From the NCBI RefSeq assembly GCF_041549525.1, contig NZ_CP157456.1, forward strand, positions 3,100,001 through 3,164,000: a DNA stretch of 64,000 nucleotides, read 5' to 3'. Shown here piece after piece: positions 53,102-61,488 of the stretch (within the stretch, counting starts at the first letter, position 1; each line of letters opens with the position of its first letter). Position numbers and translations under genes: made by a program. This DNA is from Paenarthrobacter aurescens. Lineage in GTDB: Bacteria > Actinomycetota > Actinomycetes > Actinomycetales > Micrococcaceae. The notes below the pieces were generated by a model that saw only the letters and a program-made list of their open reading frames with translations, made no database searches and was not told the origin of the DNA.

Positions 53102-53117
53102 GTGACTACGTGTGACC

Positions 53118-54521
53118 CTAGATGACGTAACGTTCGTCTTCGTGATCGCCCGGGTGGTCCTTCACCAAACCGGCGGCAAGAGTGTTGCCGTCGATGGGAT
53201 CGATCACCAGAAATGCGCCCGTGCGGCGGTGGTGCAGGTAGTTCTCCAGCGGCAACGGAGCGGAGAGGCGCAACTGTGCGTGGCCGATGTCGTTGAGCTC
53301 CAGGTTGGACGCAGGCTCCACGTTGAACGTGGCCAGGTCCAGTTTGCCGGTGACGTTGCGGACCAGTGCCTGGACCGTGCGCGTGCCGTGCTTCACCAGG
53401 ACCTTCTGGCCTTCACGGAGCGGCTTGGGCGAAAGCCATGCCAGCGACGCGTACAAGTCAGCCGTGCTTTCACGGACCGTTCCGGCAGCGGCAATAGTGT
53501 CACCGCGGGCGATGTCGATCTCGTCAGCCAAGCGGACGGCTACCGACTGCGGAGCCGCAGCTTCTTCCAATGACTGGCCAGCGAAGTCGATGCCAATCAC
53601 CGTGGTGGTGCGCGGCTCATGGCCCGGGCTGATGACGGAGACTTCGTCGCCAACCTTCACTGAACCTTCGGTGATCTGGCCCGCGTAAGCACGGTAATCG
53701 CGGTACGCCTCCACATCGAGCCCGGCAGCAACAGCATCCGGGGCCAGGGCACCCTGCGGACGGATCACCAGCTGAACCGGGAAGCGGAAGCTCTCCAGTT
53801 CGGCCTCAAGCTCGTCAGCAGCGGGGAGGGTTTCGAGGACCTCCAGCAATGCCGGGCCGGTGTACCAAGGGGTGCGCTCGGAGCGGTCCACCACGTTGTC
53901 GCCATCAAGGGCCGAGACCGGAACCACCAGCAGATCTGCTACGCCATCGGAACCAAGGCCAAGCTCGCGGGCAACCTTCTGCACGTCAGCTTCGATGTCG
54001 CGGAACACCTGCTCGCTGAAATCCACCAGGTCGATCTTGTTCACGGCCACAATCACGTGGGCAACGCGCAGCAACTGCAGCACGGACAGGTGCCGGCGGG
54101 TCTGCTCCAGCACACCCTTACGGGCGTCAATAAGTACGACGACGGCATCCGCAGTGGACGCGCCGGTCACCGTGTTCTTGGTGTACTGAACGTGGCCGGG
54201 GCAGTCCGCCAGGATGAAGCTGCGGCGGTCCGTGGCGAAGTAGCGGTATGCAACATCGATGGTGATGCCCTGCTCACGCTCGGCACGCAGGCCGTCGGTC
54301 AGGAGGGCGAGGTCGATCCCGCCCTTTTCGCCACCGAAGCCGCGGTCCGCAGAGGTGCGGGCAACGGCGTCGAGCGTGTCAGCAAGAATCGCCTTGGAGT
54401 CGTGAAGGAGACGGCCCACCAAAGTGGACTTGCCGTCGTCCACCGAGCCGGCGGTTGCAAAGCGGAAGAGTGTGGTGGGCAGGGCTGTTTCCAGCCCGGC
54501 AGCCAAAGTTTCGGTGCTCAT
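53118..54521 (-). CDS. cysN: Sulfate adenylyltransferase, GTPase subunit
   Basis: CysN (467 aa) is the regulatory GTPase of ATP sulfurylase, coupling GTP hydrolysis to formation of APS from sulfate and ATP. The P-loop AGSVDDGKST, the 'DCPGHVQYTKNTVTGAS' switch II and 'VAVNKIDLVDF' are all present, followed by EF-Tu-like domains 2 and 3. There is no fused CysC kinase domain. It begins directly after the cysD stop codon (no gap). Confidence 0.96.
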   Translation of the reverse strand: MSTETLAAGLETALPTTLFRFATAGSVDDGKSTLVGRLLHDSKAILADTLDAVARTSADRGFGGEKGGIDLALLTDGLRAEREQGITIDVAYRYFATDRRSFILADCPGHVQYTKNTVTGASTADAVVVLIDARKGVLEQTRRHLSVLQLLRVAHVIVAVNKIDLVDFSEQVFRDIEADVQKVARELGLGSDGVADLLVVPVSALDGDNVVDRSERTPWYTGPALLEVLETLPAADELEAELESFRFPVQLVIRPQGALAPDAVAAGLDVEAYRDYRAYAGQITEGSVKVGDEVSVISPGHEPRTTTVIGIDFAGQSLEEAAAPQSVAVRLADEIDIARGDTIAAAGTVRESTADLYASLAWLSPKPLREGQKVLVKHGTRTVQALVRNVTGKLDLATFNVEPASNLELNDIGHAQLRLSAPLPLENYLHHRRTGAFLVIDPIDGNTLAAGLVKDHPGDHEDERYVI

Positions 54522-55529
54522 TTAGAAGTAGCCGTCCTTCTTGCGGTCTTCCATGGCTGCCTCGGAGATGCGGTCATCTGCTCGGGTGGCGCCACGTTCG
54601 GTCAGGGTGGAGGCAGCGACTTCAACAACGACGTCGGCCACGGTGCGTGCGTCGGACTCGACGGCACCTGTGCAGGACATGTCTCCCACCGTGCGGTACC
54701 GGACCAGCTTGGTGATGACGTCCTCGTTAGGCAGCGGCTGGGAAACCTCACCCACTGCGCGCCACATGCCGTCTCGGGCGAAGACTTCACGTTCGTGGGC
54801 GTAGTACAGGCTGGGAAGCTCGATGTTCTCGCGCTCGATGTAGCGCCAGATGTCCAGCTCGGTCCAGTTGCTGATGGGGAACGCACGGACGTGCTGGCCC
54901 ACGGTGTGGCGGCCGTTGTACAGGTTCCACAGTTCGGGGCGCTGGTTTCGCGGGTCCCACTGGCCGAACTCGTCACGGAGGCTCAGGATGCGTTCTTTGG
55001 CGCGGGCCTTGTCTTCGTCGCGACGGCCGCCGCCGAACACGGCGTCGAACTTGTTGCGCTGGATCGCGTCCAACAGCGGGACGGTCTGCAACGGGTTGCG
55101 GGTGCCATCGGCACGCTCAGCCAATTCGCCGCGGTCGATGAACTCCTGGACCGAGCCAACAACCAGCTTCAGGCCAAGGCGCTCAACAGTGCGGTCACGG
55201 AAGTCGATGACCTCCGGGAAGTTGTGGCCCGTGTCCACGTGAAGGACCGGAAACGGAACCTTGCCCGGCCAGAACGCCTTGGTGGCCAGGTGCAGCATGA
55301 CCACGGAATCCTTACCGCCGGAGAACAGCAGCGCAGGCTTCTCGAACTCAGCAACAACCTCGCGGATGATGTGAATGGCTTCGGACTCGAGGGTGTCCAG
55401 TGAGCTCAGACGCTCGGCCGAGGATCCGCCGTGCCCGCTTCGCGATGCCCGCCACGCCGCGGCGGATTCCTCTGCCTCGCTCTGCAACTGGTTCAACTCG
55501 AGGTCCTCGCTGGTTGTAGAAGTGCTCAT
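54522..55529 (-). CDS. cysD: Sulfate adenylyltransferase, catalytic subunit
   Basis: CysD (335 aa) is the PAPS-reductase-like catalytic subunit of ATP sulfurylase. The PP-loop 'LLFSGGKDSVVMLHLA' and the 'GGRRDEDKARAKER' and 'WTELDIWRYI' motifs are intact. ATG at 55529 (MSTSTTSEDL) overlaps the cysH stop by four bases (ATGA), which decides it over the in-frame codon at 55544. It acts as a heterodimer with CysN. Confidence 0.96.
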   Translation of the reverse strand: MSTSTTSEDLELNQLQSEAEESAAAWRASRSGHGGSSAERLSSLDTLESEAIHIIREVVAEFEKPALLFSGGKDSVVMLHLATKAFWPGKVPFPVLHVDTGHNFPEVIDFRDRTVERLGLKLVVGSVQEFIDRGELAERADGTRNPLQTVPLLDAIQRNKFDAVFGGGRRDEDKARAKERILSLRDEFGQWDPRNQRPELWNLYNGRHTVGQHVRAFPISNWTELDIWRYIERENIELPSLYYAHEREVFARDGMWRAVGEVSQPLPNEDVITKLVRYRTVGDMSCTGAVESDARTVADVVVEVAASTLTERGATRADDRISEAAMEDRKKDGYF

Positions 55530-56278
55530 GTGTGTAGTCCGCATTCTGTCTTGTCGGATCCTGCCCAGCGGCCGGCGCGGGGGTCTTCACCCGGGGCCAC
55601 TTTGCGCGTGCAGGGCTGGCAGCCGATGGACGGGTAGCCCTGGCTCAGGAGGGGGTTGACGGGAAGGATGTTGTCCTCGGAATACTCGATCAGCTGATCG
55701 AAGGTCCAGTCCACCATCGGGTTCACCTTGACCAGGCCAAAGCCTTCATCCCAGGTGACCACCGGCGTGTTGGTGCGGGTGGGGCCCTCGTCGCGTCGCA
55801 CCCCGGTGAACCAGACTTCGTATCCGGTCAGCGAACGGCGCAGCGGCTGCACCTTACGCAGTGCACAGCACTGGGCGGGGTCGCGGGCGAACAAGTCCTT
55901 GCCCAGCAAACGATCCTGTTGTTCCACAGTGGTTTCGGGAAGGACATCCACCACGTTGACGCGGAGGTTCGCTGCGACTTCGTCGCGCGTCTCGTACGTT
56001 TCCTTGAAGTGGTAGCCGGTTTCCAGGAACAAGACGTCGACGCCGGGAAGCTGGTCCGCCACCAAGGCGGGCAGGACGGCGTCGGCCATGGAGCAGGCCA
56101 CGGTTACGGTGGGCAGCTCGAAGTTACGGGCCACCCAGGCGATGATGTCCCGGGCAGGGGCGTTCCAGCCGAGCTCAGCGGCGCCTTGTTCAGCCAGGGC
56201 CTTGAGCTCTTCAGGAGAACGCAGCGCCGGACGCGCTGCCGCGCTGGCGAGGTTGGTGATAGTGACGGGATCTGTCAT
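55526..56278 (-). CDS. cysH: APS (adenylylsulfate) reductase
   Basis: The 250-aa enzyme reduces activated sulfate to sulfite. It carries the iron-sulfur ligands of APS reductases: the pair Cys137-Cys138 in AQCCALRK and Cys220/Cys223 in GCQPC, plus the catalytic cysteine in ECGLH (Cys246). The 4Fe-4S cluster indicates that it uses APS directly, which agrees with the lack of a CysC kinase in the locus. It overlaps both sir and cysD by four bases. Confidence 0.96.
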   Translation of the reverse strand: MTDPVTITNLASAAARPALRSPEELKALAEQGAAELGWNAPARDIIAWVARNFELPTVTVACSMADAVLPALVADQLPGVDVLFLETGYHFKETYETRDEVAANLRVNVVDVLPETTVEQQDRLLGKDLFARDPAQCCALRKVQPLRRSLTGYEVWFTGVRRDEGPTRTNTPVVTWDEGFGLVKVNPMVDWTFDQLIEYSEDNILPVNPLLSQGYPSIGCQPCTRKVAPGEDPRAGRWAGSDKTECGLHT

Positions 56279-58011
56279 TGGAGATCTCCTTCATCTGCCG
56301 AGTGTGCCCACTCTGCGAAGGTCTGGCCTTCGGCGCCTACGGCGACGAACTTACGGACCACGCGCTCCACATAATCGGGCAGGTCTTCCACAGTGACTTT
56401 GAGGCCGCGGACGGTACGTCCCAAACCGGCTTCCTCGCGCTCGTTGTTCGCCAGCCCACCACCAAGGTGAACCTGGAAACCCGGGGTGGGGTCGCCGTCG
56501 GGCGTTGGCAGCATCATGCCCTTCAGGCCGATATCGGCCGTCTGGATACGTGCGCAGGAGTTCGGGCAACCGTTGATGTGGAGGGACAGTGCCGACGGCA
56601 GCTGCTTGGATTCCACGAGGTCGGCCAAGCGGCGCTCCAGCTCAGCGATGGCCGTAGCTGCCGTGACCTTGGTTTCCACGATGGCCAGCTTGCAGAACTC
56701 GATGCCCGTGCAAGCGATGGTGCCGCGGCGGAACACGGACGGACGGGCGGAAAGGCCCAAGGTGTCCAGTTCGGCGATGAGCGGCTCCACCTGCTCCTTG
56801 GCCACGTCGAGGATGACGAGCTTCTGGTGAGGAGTAGTGCGCAGGCGGTAACTGCCGTGCTTCTCCAACGTGTCCGCCAGCTGGACCAGTGCTTCGCCGG
56901 ACGTGCGTCCAACAGTGGGGGTCACGCCGATGAAGAACTTGCCGTCCTTCTGCTCGTGAACGCCGATGTGGTCGCCGGGAGATGTGGGCTTGGGAGCAGC
57001 GGGGCCGTCCGGGAGCTTGAAGCCGAGGTACTCGTCTTCAAGGATCTGGCGGAACTTGGCCGGACCCCAGTCGTTCATGAGGAACTTCAGACGGGCCTTG
57101 GTGCGCATGCGGCGGTAGCCGTAGTCGCGGAAGATGCTGGTAACGCCGAGCCATACTTCAGCTGCCACATCCGCGGAGACGAACACGCCGAGGCGTTCGG
57201 CCAGGCGCGGGTTGGTGGACAAGCCGCCGCCAACCCAGAGGTCGTAACCGGCACCGAGCTCAGGGTGGACCACGCCCACCAAGGCGAAGTCGTTGATCTC
57301 GTGCACCACGTCCTGGGACGGGTGGCCCGTGATGGCGGTCTTGTACTTGCGCGGCAGGTTGGCCAGCTCGGGATCGCCAATGAAACGCTCGGCGAGCTCG
57401 TGGATCAGCGGAGTGGGATCAATGATCTCGTCCTTGGCGATGCCCGCAACCGGGGAGCCGAGGATAACGCGGGGAACGTCACCGCAAGCTTCAGTGGTGG
57501 ACAGTCCAATGCCTTCAAGGCGGCGCCAGATCTCCGGCACGTCCTCAACGCGGATCCAGTGCAGCTGAATGTTCTGACGGTCCGTCAGGTCAGCCGAGCC
57601 GCGGGCGAAGTCCACGGAGATCTGGCCGATGACCCGGAGCTGCTCAGTGCTGAGTGCACCGCCGTCGATGCGCACGCGCAGCATGAAGTACTTGTCTTCG
57701 AGCTCGTGCGGTTCAAGCGTTGCGGTCTTACCGCCGTCGATCCCGGGCTTGCGCTGTGTGTAGAGGCCCCACCAACGGAAGCGGCCGTGAAGGTCCGTGC
57801 CGTCGATCGAATCGAAGCCTTCTTTGGAATAGACAGACTCAATGCGCTCACGGACGTTCAGCCCGTTGTCTTCCTGCTTCCAGGTTTCGTTGGCATTGAG
57901 GGGCTCGGTGCCGTCAACCTTCCACTGGCCGTGGGGCTTGGCGGCAGGGCGGGTGCGTGCCGGACGCTTGGTGGTCTCAGCCGACGCACCGGCTACAGCT
58001 GTATCTGTCAT
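56275..58011 (-). CDS. sir: Ferredoxin-type sulfite reductase
   Basis: The 578-aa siroheme/4Fe-4S enzyme reduces sulfite to sulfide by six electrons. Both nitrite/sulfite reductase repeats are present, with cluster ligands in CTGIEFC and CPNSC. ATG at 58011 is set by a promoter TTGCTG-18-TACAGT whose -10 box ends six bases before it, so translation is probably leaderless. It is the first gene of sir-cysH-cysD-cysN. The siroheme comes from CysG and SirB; electrons probably come from ferredoxin and an Fpr. Confidence 0.95.
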   Translation of the reverse strand: MTDTAVAGASAETTKRPARTRPAAKPHGQWKVDGTEPLNANETWKQEDNGLNVRERIESVYSKEGFDSIDGTDLHGRFRWWGLYTQRKPGIDGGKTATLEPHELEDKYFMLRVRIDGGALSTEQLRVIGQISVDFARGSADLTDRQNIQLHWIRVEDVPEIWRRLEGIGLSTTEACGDVPRVILGSPVAGIAKDEIIDPTPLIHELAERFIGDPELANLPRKYKTAITGHPSQDVVHEINDFALVGVVHPELGAGYDLWVGGGLSTNPRLAERLGVFVSADVAAEVWLGVTSIFRDYGYRRMRTKARLKFLMNDWGPAKFRQILEDEYLGFKLPDGPAAPKPTSPGDHIGVHEQKDGKFFIGVTPTVGRTSGEALVQLADTLEKHGSYRLRTTPHQKLVILDVAKEQVEPLIAELDTLGLSARPSVFRRGTIACTGIEFCKLAIVETKVTAATAIAELERRLADLVESKQLPSALSLHINGCPNSCARIQTADIGLKGMMLPTPDGDPTPGFQVHLGGGLANNEREEAGLGRTVRGLKVTVEDLPDYVERVVRKFVAVGAEGQTFAEWAHSADEGDLQ

Positions 58012-58017
58012 ACATCG

Positions 58018-58047
58018 ACTGTAGGTCTGGCCAGTTTTCGCCAGCAA
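58018..58047 (-). promoter_or_regulatory. Promoter of the sir-cysHDN operon
   Basis: TTGCTG (-35) and TACAGT (-10) on the minus strand with an 18-base spacer; the -10 ends six bases before the sir ATG. Same -10 and layout as the cysG promoter. Confidence 0.65.
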
Positions 58048-58164
58048 AGGTCCGGAAACGCGAAGTCACCTAGGGAAACATTTCGTCACGAACACGCCAG
58101 CGGCCTTGTCCGAAGGCCCTGTTTTATGCAGGTCCGTTTTGTCCCATTTCCGCGTGAATAGAGG

Positions 58165-58869
58165 TTAGGAGAGCCTTTCCAGCACAGCGTCGTATCTTTC
58201 GAGCGCGATCTCGGCGAGCACCTTCGACGGCAGTAATGGAGCCGCAACAATGTCCGCGCCCGCTTTGCCCAGCTGGTCGTGGAAATAGCCGGTAGCCAAG
58301 AGGTACGAGGCAATGAAGACCCGGCCTGTCCCACCGTCTTCGGCGAGTTCGGCACGCAAGGAGGCGACGCCGTCGGGCACTGTTGGCTGGGCACTGGCGC
58401 CATAGGCGACGCGCACCTTGTTCGGCAGCAGCTCGGCGAGGAGTCGCGCCTGCTCTTCCGAGTCCACCGAACCGTCCGGCAGGGACGATCCCGCGGCAGC
58501 CAGCAGCACGCCGTCGTTCTCCTGCAACCCAGCCGCACGAAGGTGGGTGGCTAGCAGCTCAGCCAGCCGCGGGTCCGGCCCCAACGGCCTAGCGGCCACT
58601 ACTTCGGGCCGGGGCTTGATGGCTTTTGGAACGTCCACTTTGATGTGGAAGCCGGTAGAGAGCAAAAGCGGTACGACGACGGCGGGAGTCCCCTCAGGCA
58701 GGCCCTCCACCACACCGCCCAGCTCGGGTTCCTGGACGTCCACGTAGGCCTCAACCACGCGCAACCCGGGGCGGAGTGCTTCGATTTCGGCCATGACGCG
58801 GCGGATGGCAGCTTGGCCTTCGGCGTTGCGGGTTCCGTGGGCGCAAGCGATCAAAACGGGGCTGTTCAT
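58165..58869 (-). CDS. sirB: Sirohydrochlorin ferrochelatase (CbiX/SirB-like)
   Basis: The 234-aa protein has two CbiX-like half domains: 'VLIACAHGTRNAEGQAAIRRV' with the catalytic His and 'VVPLLLSTGFHIKVDVPKAI' with the second, as in enzymes inserting iron into sirohydrochlorin. ATG at 58869 is chosen as the domain begins there; a TACGCT hexamer is seven bases upstream. It lies 153 bp upstream of sir on the same strand, so it can be read into the cys operon. Confidence 0.88.
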   Translation of the reverse strand: MNSPVLIACAHGTRNAEGQAAIRRVMAEIEALRPGLRVVEAYVDVQEPELGGVVEGLPEGTPAVVVPLLLSTGFHIKVDVPKAIKPRPEVVAARPLGPDPRLAELLATHLRAAGLQENDGVLLAAAGSSLPDGSVDSEEQARLLAELLPNKVRVAYGASAQPTVPDGVASLRAELAEDGGTGRVFIASYLLATGYFHDQLGKAGADIVAAPLLPSKVLAEIALERYDAVLERLS

Positions 58870-58932
58870 GGGAGCTAGCGTAACGTTGAGCCAGCACCTG
58901 TTGTTAAGCGCGTTAAGAAAGAACCCGTCCAC

Positions 58933-59604
58933 TTGATTTCCTTTGACATTGTTCTTCTTTGGCTTGACCTCATCGGCGTGTTCTTTTTTGCTGTGTCAGG
59001 CTCGTTGTTGGCGGCCCGGAAGCAGTTCGACTTCGTGGGATCCATACTTCTCGCGTCCATCGCGGCACTGGGCGGTGGCGTAATCCGTGACATCGTGATC
59101 AACGCCGGTCCCCCTATCGCTTTCACCAACCCCGCGTACCTGGCCCCGCCGTTGTTGGCTGCGCTGCTGGTTTACTACTTGTTTTCCTCCGTGCAGCGCT
59201 TCACCTCTCTGCTGACCCTGTTCGACGCCGGCGGGCTGGCGTTGTTCTGCATCACGGGCACGCTGAAGGCAATCGGCGCGGGCATGAATCCGGTGGCCGC
59301 GATCCTGCTGGGGGTCACCACTGCCGTGGGCGGTGGCCTGCTCCGTGACATCACCGCAAATGAAATCCCTACCTTGTTCAACAACCGCGACATTTATGCG
59401 CTGCCGGCCTTCGCGGGCGCCGGCTTGACCACGTTGTTATGGAACCTTGGCTTGTTCAACGGGATTACCGCCTGTGTCATCGCGGGCGTTGTTTTCGCTT
59501 TCCGGGTAACTGCATGGCGACGCAGTTGGTACGTGCCGTTGGCTGTGCGGGGATGGCATCGCGCAGGTACTCGCGGGGGCGCAATTTCAGGTCCCCGGGA
59601 TTAG
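58933..59604 (+). CDS. TRIC-type (UPF0126) membrane channel protein
   Basis: The 223-aa protein has seven membrane segments with two inverted glycine-rich repeats, 'SIAALGGGVIRDIVI' and 'GVTTAVGGGLLRDIT', the hallmark of bacterial TRIC monovalent-cation channels (YicG/UPF0126). It is read from TTG at 58933, 63 bp from the divergent sirB start. A cation-conducting role is known for relatives, but the physiological role is open. Confidence 0.9.
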   Translation: MISFDIVLLWLDLIGVFFFAVSGSLLAARKQFDFVGSILLASIAALGGGVIRDIVINAGPPIAFTNPAYLAPPLLAALLVYYLFSSVQRFTSLLTLFDAGGLALFCITGTLKAIGAGMNPVAAILLGVTTAVGGGLLRDITANEIPTLFNNRDIYALPAFAGAGLTTLLWNLGLFNGITACVIAGVVFAFRVTAWRRSWYVPLAVRGWHRAGTRGGAISGPRD

Positions 59605-59617
59605 CTAGGATAAGAGC

Positions 59618-60043
59618 ATGACTGACATGTTCCTCGAGAAGTTCCGCGCGCTGGTCCCAAAGTATCTCGAGGATGAATGGCAGGAAGAAGACGGCCTCAC
59701 GCCGGCTGAGCTGGACGACGCCTTGGCCGATCACTCCTTCACCATCCCGCTGGTTCTGCGCGAGTTCTACCTTGCAATCGGTGGCTGCGAGGACCTCATG
59801 GAGGCTTACCACTACTTCTGGGACCCTGAGGAACTTGAGGTTGATGACGAAGGCTTCCTCATGTTCCTTGAGGACGAGGACGAGCAGTTCACGTGGGGCT
59901 TCCGCACTGCCGATCTCAGCATTCCGGACCCCATCGTCTGGCGCCGCAATAACGCCCGCGGCCAGTGGAAGAGCGAAGAAGGTACGTTCTCCGAGTTTGT
60001 GTTCGACATGTTCGAGTGGGCATTCAACGACGACGAAGACTAG
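59618..60043 (+). CDS. Small acidic protein, SMI1/KNR4-like
   Basis: The 141-aa protein is strongly acidic (C-terminal FNDDED, several EE/DD runs) and has the look of an SMI1/KNR4/SUKH-type domain: 'LTPAELDDALADHSFTIPLVLREFYLAIGG' then a beta-rich 'EGFLMFLEDEDEQFTWGFRT' and 'DPIVWRRNNARGQWKSEEGTFSEFVFDMFEWA'. SUKH proteins are often toxin-immunity proteins, but no toxin gene is adjacent, so function is unknown. A TAGGAT hexamer ends six bases before the ATG, and AGGATAAGAG could also act as a ribosome binding site. Confidence 0.7.
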   Translation: MTDMFLEKFRALVPKYLEDEWQEEDGLTPAELDDALADHSFTIPLVLREFYLAIGGCEDLMEAYHYFWDPEELEVDDEGFLMFLEDEDEQFTWGFRTADLSIPDPIVWRRNNARGQWKSEEGTFSEFVFDMFEWAFNDDED

Positions 60044-60060
60044 CCCCCGCCCTTTTTCCG

Positions 60061-60104
60061 CAGCCCCTTCCCACCCATTCCGGGTTGGGTAGGGGCTGTT
60101 TTTT
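60061..60104 (+). terminator. Rho-independent terminator
   Basis: A GC-rich stem CAGCCCCT...AGGGGCTG with a TTTTTT tract ends the small acidic protein gene. Confidence 0.9.
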
Positions 60105-60119
60105 GTAGCCTGTGTGCGG

Positions 60120-60205
60120 CCACCACCCACATTGATTCCGGAACACCCCTGACACGCCCTTCGCGGGGCGTGTCGCCTGAGTCTTTCGGTCAAAGTTGGT
60201 GGTGG
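60120..60205. repeat. 86-bp palindromic repeat, family 2, copy 2
   Basis: Outer arms CCACCACCCACATTGA and TCAAAGTTGGTGGTGG; inner pair GACACGCC and GGCGTGTC close a short loop. It lies between the terminator and the 3' end of the DUF559 gene. Confidence 0.8.
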
Positions 60206-60224
60206 CGGTACCACCGTTAGGGGC

Positions 60225-61094
60225 TCACGACGGCGGAACCCACCCTGGTGCGTATCGTGCCGGAGCGTATCGGCCGACTTCCCTATTGAGCAGGACTGTC
60301 AGGACTTCGGCGACCATTCTCTCCGGATGGTGCACGACGTCCACGTAGTAATAGTGGAGCGTCAAAAGGCCTCCCCGCATGCCCGCGTTGTTCCTGTATT
60401 GGTCCTTCTTGACCTGTTTTCCCTCAAGGTGAGTCCCGCCGTCGAGTTCTACTATCAGGCATTCATTGATCAAACAGTCCACCTCTCCCACACCGGGCAC
60501 GTCCACGTGCATACGGACTCGCAGACCTGCTCGCGTGAAGTGTGTATGGGCCAGCACCTCCAAGAGGGAATCGGCACGAGGTAGAACCAAGAGCAAGGTC
60601 TCCCGAACCTTACCGTTCCGGTTGCCGGGAAGCTTCGATCTCAGGAATTCCGCTGACAGGAGCGCCTGGCTAACTGCGCTCTGCACCATGACCAGTGCCT
60701 CAAGTTCAGGGAGGCATCTGAGGGCGTGGATCACCACATCGGCTACCCCGGCAACTGGTAGATACGGGTGGGCCGGGTGTAGGCGGTCTCCGTGGTGGAC
60801 TACGCCCCGTCTCGCTAGTCCAGTACTGCAACTGAGATGAAGCGGCGCAGCTGCCGCGAGGGTCCACAGGCGATAGAAGCGCGCTGCCGAGATGCAGGTA
60901 ATTAGTCCGTCGGATCGAAAGGCGGCCACGACGTCGGGATCTGATTCCTTGGACGTATAGACGCCACGATGAAGGCGGGTCACGCGGCCGTCCCTCACAG
61001 CATTTGCGAGCATTCGACGGGTAAAACCGGCAGTCAACAGGGTCTGAGTGATGGCTGCTCCGCTCCGGCTTCGGAGGAAATCTTCGATGTTCAT
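60225..61094 (-). CDS. DUF559 (Vsr-like fold) protein with AbiEi-like N-terminal helix-turn-helix
   Basis: The 289-aa protein has an N-terminal winged-helix-like segment ('AAITQTLLTAGFTRRMLANAVRDGRVTRLHRGVYT', as in AbiEi-type antitoxins) and a C-terminal restriction-endonuclease-like DUF559 domain with 'GVGEVDCLINECLIVELDGGTHLEGKQVKKDQYRNN', where D, E-x-D and the basic residue form a PD-(D/E)XK-type site. ATG at 61094 begins the recognised domain; the frame is open to 61337 but that part lies over the repeats. Function is not established. Palindromic repeats lie on both sides. Confidence 0.8.
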   Translation of the reverse strand: MNIEDFLRSRSGAAITQTLLTAGFTRRMLANAVRDGRVTRLHRGVYTSKESDPDVVAAFRSDGLITCISAARFYRLWTLAAAAPLHLSCSTGLARRGVVHHGDRLHPAHPYLPVAGVADVVIHALRCLPELEALVMVQSAVSQALLSAEFLRSKLPGNRNGKVRETLLLVLPRADSLLEVLAHTHFTRAGLRVRMHVDVPGVGEVDCLINECLIVELDGGTHLEGKQVKKDQYRNNAGMRGGLLTLHYYYVDVVHHPERMVAEVLTVLLNREVGRYAPARYAPGWVPPS

Positions 61095-61166
61095 ACAGCC
61101 ATGCTGGCTTTGGTGGGCAGTTTGCGGTTGCTGAGAAGTCCCGTATGTGGACAACTCCGTGTACCT

Positions 61167-61253
61167 CCACCACCCCCTTTGAACACTCAGAAGGCTGCAA
61201 CACACCCTTAAATCGGCGTGTCCGTCGCTTCCGAAATTCGAAGTTGATGGCGA
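61167..61253. repeat. 86-87 bp palindromic repeat, family 2, copy 3 (degenerate)
   Basis: Left arm CCACCACCCCCTTTGA is well kept; the right arm TCGAAGTTGATGGCGA has drifted. The inner GGCGTGT is kept, and its partner reads ACACACC. It is upstream of the DUF559 gene. Confidence 0.65.
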
Positions 61254-61488
61254 AGGACCGGCGATTGGCTGTAAATCGTGCTGCACCATCACGAAAACCG
61301 TTGACCTAGAGAGTTGCATATGTGACAGGATTGTCATAAGCTTTTCACGGATCCACTAAATGCCTCCGGTGGGTCTGATGCGAACGGAGATTGTGGTCCC
61401 GGTTCGGTGCAGCGTATGACTCGTAACGTTGCAGCGAGCCGGGGCCATTCCGTTTAAGCCCGGAGGTTGTGCGTCGAGCCGAGAACGC

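Noticed and set aside
56278..58161. 627-codon open frame on the + strand
   Set aside because: It is antisense to sir, which has clear siroheme and iron-sulfur motifs and a promoter.
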